This document shows positions 1-4,985 of a stretch of DNA of 6,068 nucleotides, one piece after another. Within the stretch, counting starts at the first letter, position 1, and each line of letters opens with the position of its first letter. The translations under genes were made by a program, and so were the position numbers. A model generated the notes under the pieces. That model ran no database searches and was not told the DNA's origin. It saw only the letters and a list, made by a program, of their open reading frames with translations. Origin of the DNA: Oscillospiraceae bacterium (GTDB taxonomy: Bacteria > Bacillota > Clostridia > Oscillospirales > UBA929); the NCBI GenBank assembly GCA_009777685.1, contig WRLJ01000111.1:1-6068 (forward strand), given 5' to 3'.

Positions 1-4
1 GCAC

Positions 5-42
5 GCCCCCAGTGGGGGGCTCCGGGGGAGACCTCCCCCGGA
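5..42. repeat. Two adjacent GC-rich inverted repeats
   Basis: Two hairpins lie side by side. The first pairs GCCCCC (5-10) with GGGGGC (15-20) across a 4-base loop. The second pairs TCCGGGGGA (21-29) with TCCCCCGGA (34-42), a perfect 9-bp stem around GACC. Neither is followed by a T-run on either strand, so they are not ordinary intrinsic terminators. The window starts here, so the parent element may extend further left. They could be part of a dispersed intergenic repeat, or the end of a transcript from outside the window. Confidence 0.5.
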
Positions 43-159
43 AATGCCTGAACACCACCCAAACCAACAGCCGCACGGGCAAACGGTGAAAGCCTTCCCG
101 CGAAGTTTGCGGAGAACCTGCGGGACGCCGAGGGCGGCCATCCCCGTCCGGGCGCATAG
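43..159. other. Intergenic stretch without a supportable gene
   Basis: No reading frame here has a good start, ribosome site and recognisable product. Plus frame 2 stays open from base 2 to the stop at 218-220, but only by running through the tRNA terminator and into the tRNA, so it is chance openness in GC-rich DNA. A minus-strand frame opening at an ATG near 157 runs off the left edge, is Arg/Pro-rich and has no recognisable motif. Weak stems are possible, such as CCGC (98-101) with GCGG (109-112). Confidence 0.4.
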
Positions 160-193
160 AAAAAGCCCTGTAACCGATCCATTACAGGGCTTT
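160..193 (-). terminator. Intrinsic terminator of the tRNA-Leu gene
   Basis: GCCCTGTAA (165-173) pairs perfectly with TTACAGGGC (182-190) around an 8-base loop. The flanking AAA (162-164) and TTT (191-193) extend the stem. Read on the minus strand, the hairpin lies 5 bases after the encoded CCA and ends in five Ts (complement of 160-164). That is the expected layout for a single-gene tRNA unit. The plus-strand T-run is only three bases, so it should act mainly on minus-strand transcripts. Confidence 0.85.
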
Positions 194-198
194 CTGCT

Positions 199-283
199 TG
201 GTGCGAGAGACGGGACTTGAACCCGTATGGTGTATACCACACGCCCCTCAAACGTGCGCGTCTGCCGGTTCCGCCACTCTCGC
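199..283 (-). tRNA. tRNA-Leu (anticodon GAG)
   Basis: Read on the minus strand this folds as a class II leucine tRNA. The acceptor stem is GCGAGAG (283-277) with CTCTCGC (209-203), followed by discriminator A (202) and a genomically encoded CCA (201-199). The D-arm is of the leucine type. The anticodon loop TTGAGGG carries GAG (249-247) with T33 before it, and the long variable arm forms a TGGT/ACCA stem. The T-arm stem is ACGGG/CCCGT with loop TTCAAGT. It reads CUC and CUU leucine codons. Total length is 85 nt with CCA, normal for tRNA-Leu. The gene has its own promoter and terminator, so it appears monocistronic and divergent from ptsH. The antisense of this tRNA gives a spurious plus-strand reading frame that should not be annotated. 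Confidence 0.97.
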
Positions 284-306
284 GCGGGATGGATCGGCGC
301 TTACTT

Positions 307-335
307 ATTATAGGCCCGGCCGGAGACTTTGTCAA
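307..335 (-). promoter_or_regulatory. Sigma-A promoter of tRNA-Leu
   Basis: On the minus strand this reads TTGACA (335-330), a 17-bp spacer, then TATAAT (312-307): both hexamers are perfect consensus with the ideal spacing. The predicted start is about 7 bases beyond the -10, near 300, leaving a short leader before the mature 5' end at 283. Such a strong promoter suits a stable RNA gene. No clear GC-rich stringent discriminator could be established, because the start site itself is only inferred. Confidence 0.9.
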
Positions 336-353
336 GAGGGAAAGAAAAAACTG

Positions 354-381
354 TTGACTTGTCCGCTGAATATGGTATAGT
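354..381 (+). promoter_or_regulatory. Extended -10 sigma-A promoter of ptsH
   Basis: TTGACT (354-359) is separated by 16 bp from TATAGT (376-381), and the -10 is preceded by TGG (373-375), an extended -10 motif that compensates for the slightly short spacer. The start is predicted near 388, giving an untranslated leader of about 30 bases with the ribosome site at 405-408. The A-rich block between this -35 and the tRNA -35 (336-353) is shared by the two divergent promoters and could act as an UP-like element for either. Confidence 0.8.
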
Positions 382-404
382 ATAAAGGAGCCACAAAATC
401 GAAT

Positions 405-408
405 GGAG
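405..408 (+). promoter_or_regulatory. Ribosome binding site deciding the ptsH start
   Basis: GGAG at 405-408 is 10 bases before ATG 419. An in-frame GTG at 410 is only one base after it and cannot be served by this site. The ATG also puts the catalytic histidine at residue 15 and the regulatory serine at residue 46, the standard HPr numbering. Confidence 0.75.
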
Positions 409-418
409 TGTGAACGCT

Positions 419-682
419 ATGTTTTCGCGTGAAATACAGGTCAATAATCAGGTAGGGCTGCACGCGCGCCCCGCGACGTTCTTTATTCAAAAGGCCAACG
501 AGTTCAAGTGCAGCATCTGGGTGGAAAAGGACGAGCGCCGCGTCAACGCCAAGAGCCTGCTGGGCGTGCTGTCGCTCGGCATCATCAAGGGCACGACCAT
601 CACGCTGCTGGCGGACGGCCCCGACGAGCAGGAGGCCGTGGACGCCTTGCACGACCTGATTGTGTCGAACTTCTTCGAGTAA
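419..682 (+). CDS. ptsH: Phosphocarrier protein HPr
   Basis: HPr is the small cytoplasmic carrier that takes a phosphate from enzyme I at a histidine and hands it to sugar-specific EIIA domains of the phosphotransferase system. The 87-residue product has the active-site motif GLHARPA with His15 and Arg17. The motif NAKSLLGVLSLGI places Ser46 where HPr kinase/phosphorylase acts in Gram-positive bacteria; P-Ser-HPr is then the CcpA co-repressor. Having His15 rules out Crh, where it is replaced by Gln. Length matches the family (85-88). The start at ATG 419 was chosen over GTG 410 because of ribosome-site spacing and residue numbering. The gene has its own promoter and a downstream hairpin, so it is probably monocistronic. 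No enzyme I gene is adjacent. Such stand-alone HPr genes are common in Clostridia, often near uvr genes, so a role mainly in regulation is possible but not shown here. Confidence 0.95.
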   Translation: MFSREIQVNNQVGLHARPATFFIQKANEFKCSIWVEKDERRVNAKSLLGVLSLGIIKGTTITLLADGPDEQEAVDALHDLIVSNFFE

Positions 683-704
683 GCAGCCGTACATGACTTG
701 AACG

Positions 705-735
705 CGGGGTTGACCTGTATGGGTCAGCCCCGTTT
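705..735 (+). terminator. Probable intrinsic terminator after ptsH
   Basis: Bases 705-715 pair with 722-732 in an 11-bp stem containing one G-T wobble, with a 6-base loop (716-721). It is followed by GTTTGTCT. The stem is strong and lies 22 bases after the ptsH stop, but the T-run is short and interrupted, so termination may be partial and allow some read-through into uvrC. No other convincing promoter was seen between here and uvrC. Confidence 0.6.
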
Positions 736-783
736 GTCTGGGCGCCGCCCCCGGAGCGTTACCGTGTCAGGAGTGCGATCCCG

Positions 784-2604
784 ATGGCCGACCTGAAAGA
801 AAAAGCCCGCTCCCTGCCGCAAAAGCCGGGCGTGTACCTGATGCTGGACAAGAACGGCGGCGTCCTCTATGTGGGCAAGGCCAAGTCCCTGCGCAGCCGC
901 GTCGGCTCCTACTTCCAGGACAGCGCCTCGCTTACCGCCAAGACGCGCCGTTTGGTGGCCCGCGCGGCGGACTTCGACACCATCATCGCGCAAAGCGAGT
1001 TTGAGGCGCTGGTGCTGGAGTGCAGCCTGATCCGCCGCCACCAGCCGCGCTATAATATCCTGCTGAAGAACGGGAAAGGCTACCCGTACATCCGGCTGGA
1101 CCGGTCCGCGCCGTATCCGGATTTTTCGGTGTCCCACCGAATGTCCGACGGCGACGGCGCGCAGTATTTCGGGCCTTATGGCGGGCGGGCGCTGAGCTTT
1201 TCGGTCATCTCGGCGCTGAAGCAAACGCTGTGCCTGCCGGTCTGCGGCCGGCAGTTTCCCCGGGATATCGGCAAGGGGCGGCCGTGTCTGGAATTCCATC
1301 TGGGCCGCTGCGTCGCCGTCTGCTCGGGCCATGTCCCGCAGGCGGAATACGCCGGATTGATCGCGCAGGCCGTGCGCCTGCTGGAGGGAAAAGCGAAAAC
1401 CCTCACCGGCGAGATGGAGGCGGAGATGCTGCGCGCCTCGGACGACCTGCAATTTGAGAAGGCCGCGGCGCTGCGCGACAAAATCGCGGCCGTCTCCGCG
1501 CTTCAGCGGCGGCAGATCGTGGTCGGCGGCGGCATGGCCGACACCGACGCGGTCGCCTGTTATGTTGGCGAGGCCAAAAGCGGTGTGGCGGTACTGCACT
1601 ATATAGAAGGGGACCTGATCAGCCGCGATATCGAGATATTGGACGACGCGGCGGACGAGGGAGAAATCCTGGCCGCGTTTCTGGCGCAGTATTATCCCGC
1701 GCGCCGCCGCGCGCCCAAGACGATTCTGCTCTCGCACGACGCGGAGGGGCTGGGAGACATAGAGACGCTGATCGCGGAGCAGACCGGCACACGTCCGGAC
1801 ATCTCCGTGCCCGGGCGGGGCGATAAAAAAGCGCCGGTTGCGCTGGCGGCGGAAAACGCGCGGGAAGAGGTCGAGCGCGTCACGACGCGGGAGGAACGCA
1901 CCCGCAAACTGCTCGCCGGCCTGCAGCGGCTGCTGGGTATGGCTGTGCCGCCCCGGCGCATCGAGGCCGTCGATATCTCCCACACGGGCGACTCCGAGCG
2001 CGTGGGGGCGATGACCTGCTTTGCGGACGGCAGACCGCTCAAGCGCGCCTATCGGCATTTCATCATCCACAACGAGGCCATACGGGATGACTACCATTCG
2101 ATGGAGGACGTGCTGACGCGCCGTTTCAAGCGGGCCGCCGCGGGCAGCGCGGGCTTTGAGGAACTGCCGGATCTGCTGCTGGTCGACGGCGGAGCGGTTC
2201 ACGCGTCCATGGCGGCGCGGGTCCTGGAGGGGCAGGGGATGGACATCCCCGTATTCGGTATGGTCAAGGACGAGCGCCACCGTACGCGCGCGCTGGTGCG
2301 GACAGACGGCTCAGAGGTGGGGCTGAGCGCTTTTCCGGCGGCTTTCGCCTTTATCGGACGCGTTCAGGAGGAAACGCACAAAACCGCCATCGACTTCCAT
2401 CACAGGCGCCGCAGCCGGTTCAGCACGGAGCTGGATAAAATCTCCGGTGTCGGCGCGGTGCGCCGGCAGGCGCTGGTCAGCCGGTTCAAAACCCTCAAGG
2501 CCATCCGTGAGGCCAGTCCGGAGGAACTGCGGACGGTCTTGCCGAAGGACGCGGCGGAGGCGGTGTACCGGCATTTTCATAACGGAAAAACAGAAAAGGA
2601 CTGA
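784..2604 (+). CDS. uvrC: UvrABC system protein C (excinuclease subunit)
   Basis: UvrC makes both incisions flanking a DNA lesion after UvrA/UvrB loading in nucleotide excision repair. The 606-residue length is typical. Residues 14-95 are the GIY-YIG nuclease domain (3' incision): GVYLM at 16-20, VLYVGKAKSLRSRV at 27-40 and the acidic residue Glu79 in VLEC. Cys154, 168, 176 and 180 form a C-x13-C-x7-C-x3-C set like the [4Fe-4S] ligands described for E. coli UvrC. Residues about 211-245 are the UVR motif that contacts UvrB. The RNase H-like domain (5' incision) carries Asp397 (AVDISH), Asp468 (LLVDGG) and His532 (THKTAI). The C-terminus (about 547-600) holds helix-hairpin-helix DNA-binding repeats. 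AGGAG at 769-773 is 10 bases before the ATG. The stop is 6 bases before rsmD, whose ribosome site lies inside the uvrC end, so the two are co-transcribed. Confidence 0.98.
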   Translation: MADLKEKARSLPQKPGVYLMLDKNGGVLYVGKAKSLRSRVGSYFQDSASLTAKTRRLVARAADFDTIIAQSEFEALVLECSLIRRHQPRYNILLKNGKGYPYIRLDRSAPYPDFSVSHRMSDGDGAQYFGPYGGRALSFSVISALKQTLCLPVCGRQFPRDIGKGRPCLEFHLGRCVAVCSGHVPQAEYAGLIAQAVRLLEGKAKTLTGEMEAEMLRASDDLQFEKAAALRDKIAAVSALQRRQIVVGGGMADTDAVACYVGEAKSGVAVLHYIEGDLISRDIEILDDAADEGEILAAFLAQYYPARRRAPKTILLSHDAEGLGDIETLIAEQTGTRPDISVPGRGDKKAPVALAAENAREEVERVTTREERTRKLLAGLQRLLGMAVPPRRIEAVDISHTGDSERVGAMTCFADGRPLKRAYRHFIIHNEAIRDDYHSMEDVLTRRFKRAAAGSAGFEELPDLLLVDGGAVHASMAARVLEGQGMDIPVFGMVKDERHRTRALVRTDGSEVGLSAFPAAFAFIGRVQEETHKTAIDFHHRRRSRFSTELDKISGVGAVRRQALVSRFKTLKAIREASPEELRTVLPKDAAEAVYRHFHNGKTEKD

Positions 2605-2610
2605 GCCATC

Positions 2611-3162
2611 ATGCGTATCGTTGCCGGCAGCGCGCGGGGGCGCAAGCTGATCGCGCCGGCGGGGGAGGTCACGCGCCCGACGGCGGATTTCGTGAAAGAA
2701 AATATGTTCAACATCATCCAGTTCGACATTGAGGGGCGGGACGTCCTCGACCTGTACTGCGGTTCGGGTCAGCTGGGGCTGGAGGCGCTGAGCCGCGGCG
2801 CGGCGAAGGCCGTTTTGGTCGATATGAGCGCGGCGGCGGCGGAGGCCGCCCGGAAAAACGCGGAAACGCTGGGGTTTACGCCGAGGTGCCGCGTCGTCAC
2901 CGCCGAGGTGCTGAAGTTTTTAGAGGGCCGGCGGGACAAGACCGATCTGGTCTTTCTGGACCCGCCGTACCAAACGCCGCTGGCGGATAAAACCCTGCGG
3001 AAGCTCGCGGCATTTGACATTCTGCGGCCGGGTGGTATAATAGTATGCGAATGCGCGCGCGAGGACGAACCGGATCCGCTGCAGCCGCCGTACCGGCAGG
3101 GGAAACGGTATAACTACGGCTCGAGGAGCGTTATCCTGTATACGCGCGGGTTGGAGGGCTGA
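2611..3162 (+). CDS. rsmD: 16S rRNA (guanine(966)-N2)-methyltransferase RsmD
   Basis: RsmD methylates N2 of G966 (E. coli numbering) in 16S rRNA during small-subunit assembly, using S-adenosylmethionine. The 183-residue product begins with the family opening MRIVAGSARGRKL. It has the signature RPTADFVKENMFNII (22-36), SAM-binding motif I DLYCGSGQLG (47-56) and the catalytic motif DPPY (117-120). Length is typical and the fold is a complete class I methyltransferase. AAAGGA at 2595-2600, overlapping the end of uvrC, sits 10 bases before the ATG. The stop is 7 bases before coaD; the rsmD-coaD pair is very widely conserved. The last third of the gene contains a near-perfect sigma-A promoter (3014-3041), where two adjacent ATA isoleucine codons make up part of the -10; the other isoleucines in this gene use ATC or ATT. 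Confidence 0.96.
   Translation: MRIVAGSARGRKLIAPAGEVTRPTADFVKENMFNIIQFDIEGRDVLDLYCGSGQLGLEALSRGAAKAVLVDMSAAAAEAARKNAETLGFTPRCRVVTAEVLKFLEGRRDKTDLVFLDPPYQTPLADKTLRKLAAFDILRPGGIIVCECAREDEPDPLQPPYRQGKRYNYGSRSVILYTRGLEG
3014..3041 (+). promoter_or_regulatory. Predicted internal promoter inside rsmD, ahead of coaD
   Basis: TTGACA (3014-3019), a 16-bp spacer, then TATAAT (3036-3041) with an extended -10 TGG (3033-3035). Both hexamers are perfect consensus. The predicted start is near 3048, about 120 bases before the coaD ATG, so it would supply coaD and the downstream coiled-coil gene independently of uvrC-rsmD. The bases also encode the well-formed RsmD segment AFDILRPGGIIVC, so part of the match could be coincidence. 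However, the rarer ATA codons were used exactly where the -10 needs them. Confidence 0.7.
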
Positions 3163-3169
3163 TCAAACC

Positions 3170-3655
3170 ATGCACACGGCGATCTGTCCCGGGAGCTTTG
3201 ACCCGATCACGATGGGGCATCTGGATATCATCGAGCGGGCCGCGTCGATCTTTGACCGCTTGATCATCGCGGTCATGCGCAACTCGGAAAAACGCTGCCT
3301 GTTTACGCCGGAGGAGCGGGTGGAGCTGGTGCGCGCCTCGACGGCGCATGTGAAGAACGTCTCGGTCGTCGTCAGTGACAAGCTGCTGGTGGATTTGTGC
3401 AGAGAGACGGGCGCGCAGGCGGCGGTCCGCGGACTGCGCGCGATGTCCGACTTTGAGCATGAGTTTCAGATGGCGCTGATCAACCGCCGCCTATACCCCG
3501 ATATGGAGACGGTGTTCCTGACGGCGCGGGAGACGCACCAGTATTTAAGCTCCAGCGTGGTCAAGGAGGTCGGGGCCTTGGGCGGCGGCATTTCCGATTT
3601 TGTTCCTCCGGCGGCGCTGGAGGGGATTTTGGTCAAGCTGAAACGAAACGGGTAG
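3170..3655 (+). CDS. coaD: Phosphopantetheine adenylyltransferase
   Basis: CoaD transfers AMP from ATP to 4'-phosphopantetheine, giving dephospho-CoA, the penultimate step of coenzyme A synthesis in the cytosol. The 161-residue protein is the usual length. It opens with PGSFDPITMGHLDI (7-20), containing the nucleotidyltransferase T/HxxH-type motif as Thr14 and His17. It also has RGLRAMSDFEHEFQMA (87-102), the phosphopantetheine/ATP-binding segment, and YLSSSVVKEVG (125-135), the ISSTxxR/K-type loop. The position after TM in TMGH is usually Asn in relatives (TNGH), a mild variant. GGAGGG at 3153-3158, within the end of rsmD, is 11 bases before the ATG. It can be read from the uvrC-rsmD transcript and from the internal promoter in rsmD. 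No terminator with a T-run follows, so the next gene is probably in the same transcript. Confidence 0.97.
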   Translation: MHTAICPGSFDPITMGHLDIIERAASIFDRLIIAVMRNSEKRCLFTPEERVELVRASTAHVKNVSVVVSDKLLVDLCRETGAQAAVRGLRAMSDFEHEFQMALINRRLYPDMETVFLTARETHQYLSSSVVKEVGALGGGISDFVPPAALEGILVKLKRNG

Positions 3656-3658
3656 TCC

Positions 3659-3674
3659 CGGCTCCCCGGGGCCG
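3659..3674 (+). other. Small stem-loop between coaD and the coiled-coil gene
   Basis: CGGCTC (3659-3664) pairs with GGGCCG (3669-3674), including one T-G wobble, around the loop CCCG. It lies 3 bases after the coaD stop and lacks any T-run, so it is not an intrinsic terminator. It may stabilise the 3' end of a processed message or simply reflect local GC richness. Confidence 0.3.
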
Positions 3675-3751
3675 CTGGAAACGGGAGACCGCCTTACCGC
3701 GGACGGGCGCGCTGGAATGTATATCATGTATATAATAAGGAGTGATTTCGC

Positions 3752-4213
3752 ATGGCAAAGGATTTGGAAGACCTGCTGACGACGTTATATGAGCTGCTGT
3801 CCGATTCGTTTACGCTGCCGCTGGGCAGTGACAGGGCGTTTGTGGACAAGGACAAGGCGCTGGCGCTGCTCGACGAGATCAACGCCTCTCTGCCCGGCTA
3901 CCTGAAGGACGCCAAGCGCATTGCCGAGGAGGAGGATAAGATTATAGCCAAGGCGCGGCGCGAGGCGGAAGCCACCAAGCGGGCCGCCGAGGAAACCGCG
4001 CGCAAGATGGTCAGCGAACAGGTCATTCTGACGACGGCCAAGAAAAAGGCCGACGATCTCCTCTCCAACGCCGATGCCAAGTCCAAGGAGGTGCGCCGCG
4101 CGGCCCACGAATACGTCGATAACGTTCTCAAGCGCACGGAGGAGGCCATCAACGCGGCGATGGCGGAGGTGCGCCAGTCCCGCACGGAATTCCGCATCGC
4201 GGCCAAAAAATAA
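3752..4213 (+). CDS. Coiled-coil protein, SepIVA/DivIVA-like (putative)
   Basis: The 153-residue protein has no signal peptide or membrane segment. Residues 1-20 form a short amphipathic helix, and 21-50 hold a conserved-looking block with PLGSDRAFVDKDKALALLDEI followed by LPGYLKDA. Residues about 50-153 are a long charged coiled coil rich in Ala, Glu, Lys and Arg, with EYVDNVL at 120-126 near the end. From memory, mycobacterial SepIVA (Rv2927c) shows the same order: a Pro/Val block, a leucine-rich LIDDI, IPGELDDA, an Ala-rich coil and IYVDNKL near its C-terminus. It is much longer. Such proteins act in septation. Automatic pipelines may call it an ATP synthase b-like or V-ATPase H-like protein, because all share Ala-rich coils; the missing membrane anchor argues against an F0 b subunit. 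TAAGGAG at 3736-3742 is 9 bases before the ATG. A strong terminator follows. Function is inferred only. Confidence 0.8.
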   Translation: MAKDLEDLLTTLYELLSDSFTLPLGSDRAFVDKDKALALLDEINASLPGYLKDAKRIAEEEDKIIAKARREAEATKRAAEETARKMVSEQVILTTAKKKADDLLSNADAKSKEVRRAAHEYVDNVLKRTEEAINAAMAEVRQSRTEFRIAAKK

Positions 4214-4252
4214 AGAGACAAAAGGAAACAAACACTAACTAAAATAAAAAAT

Positions 4253-4268
4253 CGGCGCGTAGCCGCCG
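4253..4268 (+). other. Short stem-loop ahead of the terminator
   Basis: CGGCG (4253-4257) pairs with CGCCG (4264-4268) around CGTAGC. It sits between an A-rich unstructured run (4214-4250) and the main terminator. With only 5 bp and no T-run it cannot terminate alone; it may be a 3' end structure of the preceding message. Confidence 0.3.
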
Positions 4269-4279
4269 TCAAAACACAA

Positions 4280-4324
4280 CCCGTAGTAGGGGGAGGCCCG
4301 TCCTGCCCCACTAGGGGTTTTTTT
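4280..4324 (+). terminator. Strong intrinsic terminator before the dcw cluster
   Basis: The left arm is CCC (4280-4282), TAGT (4284-4287) and GGGG (4289-4292); it pairs with CCCC (4306-4309), ACTA (4310-4313) and GGG of 4314-4317, with one G-G mismatch and one bulged A. An inner AGG/CCT stem (4294-4296 with 4302-4304) closes the loop CCCGT. Seven Ts follow (4318-4324). It lies about 67 bases after the coiled-coil gene stop and separates the uvrC-coaD unit from the dcw cluster. Confidence 0.9.
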
Positions 4325-4447
4325 GATGTCCGGATATATGAGAACAAACATTTCTCAAAAACGAAAAAAGGTTTACGTAATTCCAAAATACGAACGGTTG
4401 TGAGAAAGAATATGAGAAAAAAGTAAAAATAAAGTGCAAAAAGGGTA
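4325..4447 (+). promoter_or_regulatory. AT-rich upstream region of the mraZ promoter
   Basis: This gene-free segment is strikingly AT-rich compared with the surrounding GC-rich genes. It holds four copies of TGAGAA: 4339-4344, an inverted copy TTCTCA at 4352-4357, and direct copies at 4401-4406 and 4413-4418, the last two 12 bases apart. It also contains the 8-bp palindrome TTACGTAA (4373-4380). A-rich runs at 4416-4443 lie directly upstream of the -35 and could serve as an UP element. Binding by a regulator is inference; I recognise no named operator here. Confidence 0.45.
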
Positions 4448-4476
4448 TTGCAAATCTTGAATCTTTCGCGTATACT
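4448..4476 (+). promoter_or_regulatory. Sigma-A promoter of the mraZ-rsmH (dcw) operon
   Basis: TTGCAA (4448-4453), a 17-bp spacer and TATACT (4471-4476). Start is predicted near 4483, giving a leader of about 80 bases before the mraZ ATG at 4566. No other -35/-10 pair of similar quality lies between the terminator and mraZ. Confidence 0.8.
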
Positions 4477-4485
4477 GAAAGCCAA

Positions 4486-4515
4486 GTGGTGGAGAGTGGT
4501 GGATTGCGGAGGACC
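4486..4515 (+). promoter_or_regulatory. Three direct 10-bp repeats: probable MraZ operator
   Basis: GTGGTGGAGA (4486-4495), GTGGTGGATT (4496-4505) and the degenerate GCGGAGGACC (4506-4515) follow head to tail. The period is 10 bp, about one helical turn, so the G-rich cores lie on the same face of the DNA. MraZ proteins are known to bind short G-rich direct repeats of this period upstream of their own operon (TGGGN with 5-bp gaps in E. coli; GTGG-type boxes in mollicutes). Here the repeats start right after the predicted transcription start, a position suited to repression. Binding is inferred. Confidence 0.8.
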
Positions 4516-4547
4516 AGACAAGTGAAACCACTGGAATGACCCACGAG

Positions 4548-4556
4548 AAGGGGGGG
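4548..4556 (+). promoter_or_regulatory. Ribosome binding site deciding the mraZ start
   Basis: AAGGGGGGG (4548-4556) lies 9 bases before ATG 4566. An upstream in-frame ATG at 4536 has no usable site at the right distance; the nearest GGAGG (4508-4512) is over 20 bases away. Starting at 4566 gives MTGEIAHTVDLKGR, which matches the usual beginning of MraZ. Confidence 0.75.
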
Positions 4557-4565
4557 CTTGGACGC

Positions 4566-4982
4566 ATGACCGGCGAAATCGCGCATACCGTAGACCTCAA
4601 GGGGCGTCTGTTCATGCCCGCCAGGCTCCGTGAGGAGTTGGGGGAGTACTTCTATCTGTGCAGAGGATTGGGCGGCTGCCTGTTTGTATATTCCGACGAC
4701 GACTGGAAACAGTTTTCCGATAAAATCAACGCGATGCCCCTGACCAAGGCCATCGGTATGCGGCGGATCATCTTCCCCACGGCGTGCCGCTGCAAGCTGG
4801 ACCGCCAGGGGCGCGTCCTGATTCCGCCGAAGCTGCGGGAGTACGCCCGGCTGGACAAGTCCGCGATGGTGGTTGGCGCGGGGAACCACGCCGAGATATG
4901 GAATCCCGAGATGTGGGAGTCCATTGCCGGCCAGCAGACGGAGGAGACGCTGGAAATCTGCATGAACGAGCTGGGCTTTTAG
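4566..4982 (+). CDS. mraZ: Transcriptional regulator MraZ
   Basis: MraZ is the DNA-binding regulator encoded first in the dcw cluster and controls that cluster through repeats upstream of its own gene. The 138-residue product has two AbrB/SpoVT-type beta-rich halves, each with the DxKGR/DxxGR-x3-P-x3-R signature: Asp10-Arg14-Pro18-Arg22 in DLKGRLFMPARLR, and Asp79-Arg83-Pro87-Arg91 in DRQGRVLIPPKLR. Both are intact, so ring-shaped oligomers that bind DNA, as known for the family, are expected. Length is normal for the family, whereas starting at the upstream ATG (4536) would add 10 residues with no family counterpart. It is followed after 3 bases by rsmH. The operator-like repeats at 4486-4515 and the promoter before them suggest autoregulation. 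Confidence 0.97.
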   Translation: MTGEIAHTVDLKGRLFMPARLREELGEYFYLCRGLGGCLFVYSDDDWKQFSDKINAMPLTKAIGMRRIIFPTACRCKLDRQGRVLIPPKLREYARLDKSAMVVGAGNHAEIWNPEMWESIAGQQTEETLEICMNELGF

Positions 4983-4985
4983 ACG

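Noticed and set aside
2..220. Open plus-strand frame from the left edge
   Set aside because: It passes through the tRNA terminator and into the tRNA and has no start, ribosome site or recognisable content.
198..380. 60-residue plus-strand reading frame beginning MVRETGLEPV
   Set aside because: It is the antisense of the tRNA-Leu gene and runs through the tRNA promoter; this is a well-known false protein pattern.
410..418. GTG start for HPr
   Set aside because: It is one base from GGAG and would shift His15 and Ser46 by three residues; ATG 419 fits both.
1051..1056. TATAAT inside uvrC
   Set aside because: It encodes the conserved Tyr-Asn of RYNILLK and has no matching -35; coincidence is the simpler reading.
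724..2280. 518-residue minus-strand reading frame
   Set aside because: It lies entirely opposite uvrC, which has full domain support; the product is Arg/Gln-rich without recognisable motifs, a typical shadow in GC-rich DNA.
3731..3736. TATAAT just before the coiled-coil gene as a promoter
   Set aside because: It overlaps the ribosome site, so transcription would begin after it, and there is no -35 at the right distance.
4536..4565. Upstream ATG for mraZ
   Set aside because: No ribosome site at usable distance and the extra ten residues do not match the family N-terminus.
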